From an uncultured Gemmataceae bacterium (GTDB lineage Bacteria > Planctomycetota > Planctomycetia > Gemmatales > Gemmataceae), in contig CAKZUU010000302.1 of assembly GCA_937922175.1 (NCBI GenBank), positions 1-10,175 on the forward strand: a DNA stretch of 10,175 bases, read 5' to 3'. The notes beneath the pieces were generated by a model. That model had not been told where the DNA came from and did not search any database. It saw only the letters and a list, made by a program, of their open reading frames with translations. Positions 5,927 to 10,175 of this stretch are shown here, piece after piece. The translations under genes were made by a program, and so were the position numbers. The stretch's first letter is position 1. The number at the start of each line of letters is the position of its first letter.

Positions 5927-7702
5927 ATGGTCAATCGGAATTTGTTACGCCAGTTCGATCTGCCTGAAGAACAGGCGCAAGAAGAGATCGAGCGGAATTT
6001 TGAAGAAGCCTTTGGCAATTGGTTGGAAAAAGACCGCGAACCCGTGGCCATCAACAAGATCGTCGAGGGTACGGTGCGGGAGATCCGCGGCGAGGATGTG
6101 GTGATCGATATCGGTTACAAATCCGAGGGGATCATCAAGCTGGATGAGTGGAAGGAAGAGGGCAGCGACCAAATCGTGCCGCCCAAGCCCGGCGATCGGG
6201 TTCAAGTCCTGCTGGAGACGTTGGAGGACGACAGCGGCAACATCTCCCTGAGCTATCGCAAGGCCAAGCGTCAGAAGGAATGGGAAGCCATCCTCGAAAA
6301 GCACAAGGAAGGCGATGTGGTCACCGGCACCGTGCTCCGGAAGATCAAAGGCGGCCTGCTGGTGAACATTGGCGTCAACGTGTTTTTGCCCGCGTCGCAG
6401 GTGGATATTCGCCGGCCCCCGGATATCGGCGATTACGTCGGCAAGACGATTGAATGCACGATTTTGAAGATCGACGAGAGTCGGCGGAACATCGTCGTGA
6501 GCCGACGCAAACTCATCGAAGACCGTCGGCGTTCGCAGAAGGAATCGCTCTTGGCCGAACTCGAAGTCGGTCAGATCCGCAAGGGTGTGGTCAAGAACAT
6601 CGCCGACTTCGGCGCGTTCGTGGACCTGGGAGGCATCGATGGCCTGTTGCACATCACGGACATGGCTTGGAGCCGGGTCACCAACCCTCACGAAGTCGTC
6701 AAAATCGACCAGGAATTGGAGGTGTACATCCTCAACGTCGATCGGGAGAAGGAGAAGATTGCGCTGAGCTTGAAACACAAGACACCCAGTCCTTGGCAAA
6801 GTGTCGAGGAAAAATACCCCGTGGGCAGCCGTCATGTCGGCGAAGTGGTCAACATCATGTCCTACGGGGCTTTCGTCAAACTCGAGCCGGGCGTCGAGGG
6901 GTTGGTGCACATCAGCGAGATGAGTTGGACGCGGCGGATCAATCATCCCAGCGAGTTGGTCTCCATCGGGGATCAAATCGAAGTCCAGGTCCTGAACATC
7001 AACCGCGAAAAACAAGAAATCTCGCTCGGCATGAAACAAATCCAACCCAACCCTTGGGACAAAGTGGCCGAACGCTATCCCCCGGGGACCATCGTCAGCG
7101 GCGTGGTGCGAAACCTCACCAATTATGGCGCTTTTATCGAGATTGAGGAAGGCATCGACGGACTGCTCCACGTCAGCGACATGAGCTGGGTTCGCAAGGT
7201 GAGCAATCCCAACGAGGTGGTAAAAAAAGGCGACCATGTCACCTGCGTCGTGCTCAACGTCGATCAGGAACGAAAGCGCGTCGCGCTGGGCCTGAAACAA
7301 ATGGCCAACGATCCGTGGGAAGGCGACATCCCGTCGAAGTACCGCCCGGGCATGGTCTGCAAAGGGAAAGTGACGAAAATCACGAACTTCGGCGTGTTCG
7401 TCGAACTCGAGCCAGGGCTGGAAGGGTTGTTGCATGTCTCGGAGTTGGCCGATGACAAAGTTGACAGCCCCGAAGACGTCGTGAAAGTCGGCGACGAGAT
7501 CGAGGTCAAGGTGTTGCGCGTCGAGGTGAAAGACCGCAAGATCGGCCTAAGTCGCAAGAACCTCTACGACGGCTTGGGTGAAGAAGAGGCCGGCCCGGAA
7601 TCTCAACCCGTTCGGGAGCGCGAAACGCGTCGGGAATTACGCGGCGGGACCGGCCAGGCTGGTCCGCTGTTCCAAATGCCCGGCACCGAGGAAAAGAAAT
7701 AG
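5927..7702 (+). CDS. rpsA: 30S ribosomal protein S1
   Basis: This 591-aa RNA-binding protein brings mRNA to the 30S subunit and unfolds structured leaders. It contains six S1 (OB-fold) domains at roughly residues 43-112, 128-197, 214-284, 299-371, 386-458 and 473-544. Domains 3-6 share the pattern of GxV followed by YGAFV or FGAFV, then GLLH(I/V)S and a closing ISLxxK-type strand; domains 1-2 are divergent, as in canonical S1. A charged, low-complexity tail of about 45 residues ends the protein. I chose the ATG at 5927 because an AAGGAA-like ribosome-binding site lies at 5910-5915 and the protein then opens with [15 protein letters not shown], a typical acidic lead-in. The ATG at 5891 has no ribosome-binding site, and the frame's extension to 5726 has no S1-like sequence and overlaps the leader. 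The gene is probably transcribed from the promoter at 5681, with room for leader-based autoregulation as is known for enterobacterial rpsA. Confidence 0.93.
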   Translation: MVNRNLLRQFDLPEEQAQEEIERNFEEAFGNWLEKDREPVAINKIVEGTVREIRGEDVVIDIGYKSEGIIKLDEWKEEGSDQIVPPKPGDRVQVLLETLEDDSGNISLSYRKAKRQKEWEAILEKHKEGDVVTGTVLRKIKGGLLVNIGVNVFLPASQVDIRRPPDIGDYVGKTIECTILKIDESRRNIVVSRRKLIEDRRRSQKESLLAELEVGQIRKGVVKNIADFGAFVDLGGIDGLLHITDMAWSRVTNPHEVVKIDQELEVYILNVDREKEKIALSLKHKTPSPWQSVEEKYPVGSRHVGEVVNIMSYGAFVKLEPGVEGLVHISEMSWTRRINHPSELVSIGDQIEVQVLNINREKQEISLGMKQIQPNPWDKVAERYPPGTIVSGVVRNLTNYGAFIEIEEGIDGLLHVSDMSWVRKVSNPNEVVKKGDHVTCVVLNVDQERKRVALGLKQMANDPWEGDIPSKYRPGMVCKGKVTKITNFGVFVELEPGLEGLLHVSELADDKVDSPEDVVKVGDEIEVKVLRVEVKDRKIGLSRKNLYDGLGEEEAGPESQPVRERETRRELRGGTGQAGPLFQMPGTEEKK

Positions 7703-7712
7703 CCAACCGGCA

Positions 7713-7758
7713 GGGGGCAGGCCGACGGCCGCACCGACGAACCTGTCGGTCTGCCCTC
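7713..7758 (+). terminator. Nested stem-loop after the S1 gene
   Basis: ACCGAC (7733-7738) pairs with GTCGGT (7745-7750), and GGGCAG (7715-7720) pairs with CTGCCC (7751-7756), enclosing a small GCC/GGC hairpin at 7721-7729. The structure begins 12 bp after the stop codon and may end or stabilise the S1 transcript. No U tract follows, so it is not a standard intrinsic terminator. Confidence 0.3.
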
Positions 7759-7881
7759 CCAGGAACGGTTCCGATCGTGCCACCTGAGCGCTTCGTGCCG
7801 CCAACGGTTTTCACGAGAGTCGCCAGGAGGGCTGGCATCTTTCCAGAATGTTATTCCGCTCGGTCGATACCCGGAGCGCGG

Positions 7882-7901
7882 AGCGAATCAGCCGATTCGC
7901 T
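7882..7901 (+). promoter_or_regulatory. Perfect 8-bp hairpin upstream of the sigma factor gene
   Basis: AGCGAATC (7882-7889) and GATTCGCT (7894-7901) are exact complements around an AGCC loop, 80 bp before the sigma factor ATG. A second, weaker stem, GGCTCG (7935-7940) with CGAGCC (7951-7956), lies between it and the ribosome-binding site. The pair could be leader-RNA structure or an operator. The rest of the 279-bp gap 7703-7981 shows no convincing promoter and no gene. Confidence 0.35.
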
Positions 7902-7981
7902 TGCGGTCCCAGTTGAGGGACAGGCCGGGGCGTCGGCTCGTCCGCCCGGCCGAGCCACACGACTTTCTCGCGGGAGCCGCC

Positions 7982-8818
7982 ATGACTCGACCTCGACGAG
8001 TTCGCAGCGAAGCCGTGCAATCGCCGTTGGAAACCTATCTCCGCGAAATCAACGAAACCCCGCTGCTGACCGCCGATCAAGAGAAAGAACTCGCCCACCG
8101 CATCGCCCAGGGCGACTTAGCCGCTCGCGATCAAATGGTTCGAGCCAATCTCCGACTCGTCGTCAACATCGCCCGCGGTTACACCGGCAAAGGACTGAAT
8201 CTCCAAGACCTCATCGAAGAAGGCAACCTCGGGCTGTTGCGCGCCGTCGAAGGTTTCGACCCGAACATGAACACCCGCTTCAGCACTTATGCCAGTTACT
8301 GGATCAAGCAGTCGATCAAACGCGCCCTCGTCAACACGGCCAAAACGATCCGCATCCCCGCCTATATGGTCGAACTCCTCGCCAAATGGCGTCGCGCCAC
8401 CAACAAACTTCAAGATGAACTCGACCGCGTCCCCACCCACGAAGAAGTCGCCCGCTACCTCAACCTCCCCAAGAAAAAACTCAACATCATCAAAAAAGCC
8501 ATCCGCGTCTACAATGCCGCCCCCCAAACCGATCAACCCGAAACCGGCTGGTCCATTGACGAAATGGTCATGGATGGACGTAGCAAGGCTCCCGACGATG
8601 AATTGGTCGATAACGACGACCTTCGCCAGGTCATGCACCTTCTCGATAAAATGGACAAGCGCGAAGCCACCGTCCTCCGCATGCGCTTCGGACTCGACGA
8701 CGAAGAACCCAAAACCCTGAAAGAAATCGGCGAAACCTTGGGCCTCACCCGCGAACGTGTCCGCCAGATCGAAAGTGAAGCGTTGGCCAAATTGAGCGAA
8801 AGCCTCGCCGCCGAGTAA
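7982..8818 (+). CDS. Primary-type (group 1/2) sigma-70 RNA polymerase sigma factor
   Basis: This 278-aa factor directs RNA polymerase to promoters. Region 1.2 is at about 14-46 (SPLETYLREINETPLLT); region 2 at 50-119 includes LRLVVNIARGY, DLIEEGNLGLLRAVEGFD and the -10-reading TRFSTYASYWIKQSIKRAL; region 3 spans about 128-200; region 4 at 214-272 holds the -35-reading helix-turn-helix LGLTRERVRQIE. Region 1.1 is absent, and at 278 aa it is much shorter than a typical RpoD, which suggests a group 2 factor or a compact primary one of the kind found in phyla with several RpoD-like paralogues. The start at 7982 is supported by GGGAG 5 nt upstream. The frame continues further upstream to 7901, but that sequence is not sigma-like. 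The gene has its own 5' gap after S1 and is probably expressed separately. Confidence 0.92.
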   Translation: MTRPRRVRSEAVQSPLETYLREINETPLLTADQEKELAHRIAQGDLAARDQMVRANLRLVVNIARGYTGKGLNLQDLIEEGNLGLLRAVEGFDPNMNTRFSTYASYWIKQSIKRALVNTAKTIRIPAYMVELLAKWRRATNKLQDELDRVPTHEEVARYLNLPKKKLNIIKKAIRVYNAAPQTDQPETGWSIDEMVMDGRSKAPDDELVDNDDLRQVMHLLDKMDKREATVLRMRFGLDDEEPKTLKEIGETLGLTRERVRQIESEALAKLSESLAAE

Positions 8819-8846
8819 GCGACGCCCTCCCCGCTGTTCTTCCCGA

Positions 8847-8914
8847 ACCGACCGAGCCGATCTTCGCCCGCCGATCAATCCCCTCGGTCTGCCGAATTTG
8901 GTCGGTCGCCAAAT
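8847..8914 (+). repeat. Cluster of overlapping inverted repeats between sigma factor and TPR lipoprotein genes
   Basis: Three exact pairings compete here: GACCGAG (8850-8856) with CTCGGTC (8883-8889); ACCGACC (8847-8853) with GGTCGGT (8900-8906); and ATTTGG (8896-8901) with CCAAAT (8909-8914). They lie 29-96 bp after the sigma stop and over 100 bp before the next start. They could be a 3' processing structure, an operator or leader RNA. None ends in a U tract. Confidence 0.3.
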
Positions 8915-9029
8915 GCTTCCCCATTTCACTCGTTAAGTTCAGCACGGTTAGCTTTTTCCTTCCAATCAAACCCGCACCTCCACCGATACTTCCTCCGTGC
9001 CGTCACTCTTCCCAGGTCCCGGGGGTGCC

Positions 9030-9851
9030 ATGCGCCTCGGCCACTTTCGCTTCTTGCCTATCTTTGCCGTCTTCGGTTGCGCCCTCACTGGACCTGAGCC
9101 GTTCGCCCCGACCCAGTCGCCCCCAGCGGCCCCGACTTCTCCCGATCGGCCCGTGGTCTCGGTCCCCGCACCCGAGCACCGCGGGCCAACTTCTCCTGGC
9201 CCCGCTCGGTCCCTCCCGATACGTACCACGAGTCGTCCCACTTCGCCTTCGATCGCCGACGGTGCCTCGTTGCTCCGCCAAGCCGCCCAGGATCTCGATG
9301 CCGGGGATGATCACGCTGCCCTCCAGCGCCTTGTTCAATACGTCCGAGCTTTCCCCGAACACCTCTCGATGCGTGCTCACTTGGCGGAACTGCAAATCAA
9401 ACTTGGTCTCTATGATGAGGCCCGGGGGCAGCTGGAACAATATCTCGCCGACGCTCCGGTTCATGGCGAGGCGGCCCAGCATCGCCTTCATTGCCACACA
9501 CGCCTGGTCGAGTTGGCCGTCGCTCGAGGCGACCTCTACGCCGAGTGCCTGCATCGAGGCGGAGGGCTACTCACCCTCGCCCAGCAATTGGCGCGACACG
9601 ACCCCGATGCCCCCGAAGTGCAACGCATTTTATTTGAAGCCATTGCGGAGTTGAACAAAGCCGCCTCGGCCCGTGGCGACGAGCCTCGTCCGCATTTGTG
9701 GCTGGCACAATGCTGGACTCAACTCGGGCAGACGCAGCCCGCACGCGAGCATCGAGCCAAGGCCCGCCGGCTCGCCCTGACGGGAGACCTCAGCGACGCC
9801 GAACTCACCCTCCTTCAACTCGAATCATCGTCAAACTACGCCCCGTGGTAG
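9030..9851 (+). CDS. TPR-repeat lipoprotein, function unknown
   Basis: The 273-aa product starts with a short basic segment and a hydrophobic stretch, [11 protein letters not shown], ending in a lipobox-like VFGC with Cys17, so export and lipid anchoring are likely. A proline/serine/threonine-rich linker covers about 22-75. Two TPR-like helix pairs follow at about 79-112 and 113-146 ([20 protein letters not shown] and [19 protein letters not shown]), then a helical region with a conserved-looking His/Cys-bearing segment near 153-180 and another TPR-like unit at 222-250. TPRs hold protein partners, so a scaffold role at the envelope is plausible, but the partner is unknown. I chose the ATG at 9030 because it gives the lipoprotein signal a normal length and GGGGG lies just upstream. 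A GTG at 8997 would add 11 residues that spoil the signal. Its last codons overlap the convergent gyrB end by 16 bp. Confidence 0.7.
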   Translation: MRLGHFRFLPIFAVFGCALTGPEPFAPTQSPPAAPTSPDRPVVSVPAPEHRGPTSPGPARSLPIRTTSRPTSPSIADGASLLRQAAQDLDAGDDHAALQRLVQYVRAFPEHLSMRAHLAELQIKLGLYDEARGQLEQYLADAPVHGEAAQHRLHCHTRLVELAVARGDLYAECLHRGGGLLTLAQQLARHDPDAPEVQRILFEAIAELNKAASARGDEPRPHLWLAQCWTQLGQTQPAREHRAKARRLALTGDLSDAELTLLQLESSSNYAPW

Positions 9852-10175
9852 TCGATCTCCTTGACCTCCAGAGCGTGCTTGGTGATGAACTCACGGCGCG
9901 GCTCGACCTTCTCTCCCATCAGGATGCGGAACATTTGTTCGGCTTTCACTGCATCCTCCAGCGTCACTCGCAACAACGTTCGCTTCTCGGGGTTCATGGT
10001 CGTTTCCCACAATTGCTCGCCGTCCATTTCCCCGAGTCCCTTGAACCGAGTAATGCTGATCCCGCGTTCGCCGAGCCGGCGAATCTCCGTCACCAACTCA
10101 CGCAAATGGGCCAGCACTTTTCGCTGATCGCCGCTCTGGAGTAAGAAGCGGACAGGCGGTTCTCTTCCCGCGACA
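9836..10175 (-). CDS. gyrB: DNA gyrase subunit B, C-terminal end (5' part beyond window)
   Basis: This is the ATPase/TOPRIM subunit of gyrase, which with GyrA introduces negative supercoils. Only the last 112 or so residues are visible; the frame stays open to base 10175, so the start lies to the right. The segment [20 protein letters not shown] followed by [15 protein letters not shown], then [17 protein letters not shown] and [10 protein letters not shown], is the characteristic GyrB C-terminal signature and closely parallels the E. coli [19 protein letters not shown] block. A ParE assignment is less likely because of the LMGxxVEPRRxFI wording, although short ends of the two families are similar. 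The catalytic TOPRIM acidic residues and the ATPase domain are outside the window. It is transcribed toward, and overlaps by 16 bp, the TPR lipoprotein gene. Confidence 0.93.
   Translation of the reverse strand, partial: VAGREPPVRFLLQSGDQRKVLAHLRELVTEIRRLGERGISITRFKGLGEMDGEQLWETTMNPEKRTLLRVTLEDAVKAEQMFRILMGEKVEPRREFITKHALEVKEIDYHGA

Noticed and set aside
5945..7435. A 496-codon open frame on the - strand opposite S1
   Set aside because: It mirrors the codon periodicity of the S1 repeats. Its translation is a monotonous Asp/His/Phe-rich string without domain motifs, whereas the + strand has six clear S1 domains.
7835..7860. TGGCATCTTTCCAG considered as a sigma-54 promoter
   Set aside because: It lacks the GC-12 element at the required distance from the GG-24 element.
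7777..8418. A + strand frame overlapping the sigma factor gene
   Set aside because: Arg/Ser-rich shadow of sigma region 2 in another frame; no ribosome-binding site.
8937..8960. T-rich stretch GCTTTTTCC considered as an intrinsic terminator of the sigma gene
   Set aside because: Only a 3-bp stem (AGC/GCT) can form just before it, too weak for a terminator.

Overview
The window looks like a GC-rich bacterial chromosome, most likely from the Planctomycetota (Gemmata-like). That placement is an inference from three things: the style of the proline-rich TPR lipoprotein, the six-domain S1 with a long 5' leader, and the mostly monocistronic layout with weak Shine-Dalgarno sites. No rRNA or other taxonomic marker is present to confirm it.

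Left part (1-2409, + strand): the 3' end of a phage-type terminase large subunit is followed 25 bp later by an ABC-type ATPase. A GNAT acetyltransferase domain comes next, in the -1 frame. Together the last two resemble the single-chain fusion family COG2401 (ABC ATPase fused to a predicted acetyltransferase). Here the two halves meet at a run of nine A residues (1814-1822), and the acetyltransferase half has no start codon that would give a complete domain. This is the most interesting site in the window: programmed or transcriptional slippage, a real inactivating indel, or a homopolymer error.

Middle (2467-5684): a convergently oriented membrane protein has an RCK/TrkA-N domain, a two-helix pore module, a second RCK domain and a C-terminal segment resembling the bL12 C-terminal domain. 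Its filter position reads TATGAD instead of the K+ consensus TVGYGD. A group I (IscS/NifS-like) cysteine desulfurase is divergently transcribed from it.

Right part (5681-10175): a TTGACA-type promoter overlaps the desulfurase stop codon and probably drives ribosomal protein S1 through a leader of about 210 nt containing a GC-rich hairpin and a near-exact 14-nt repeat. A primary-type (group 1/2) sigma-70 factor follows, then a TPR lipoprotein whose 3' end overlaps by 16 bp the 3' end of a convergent gyrB, which runs off the right edge.

Functionally, the right half is housekeeping (translation, transcription, topology, sulfur mobilisation). The left pair looks phage-derived. I see no tRNA, rRNA, CRISPR array or insertion sequence.
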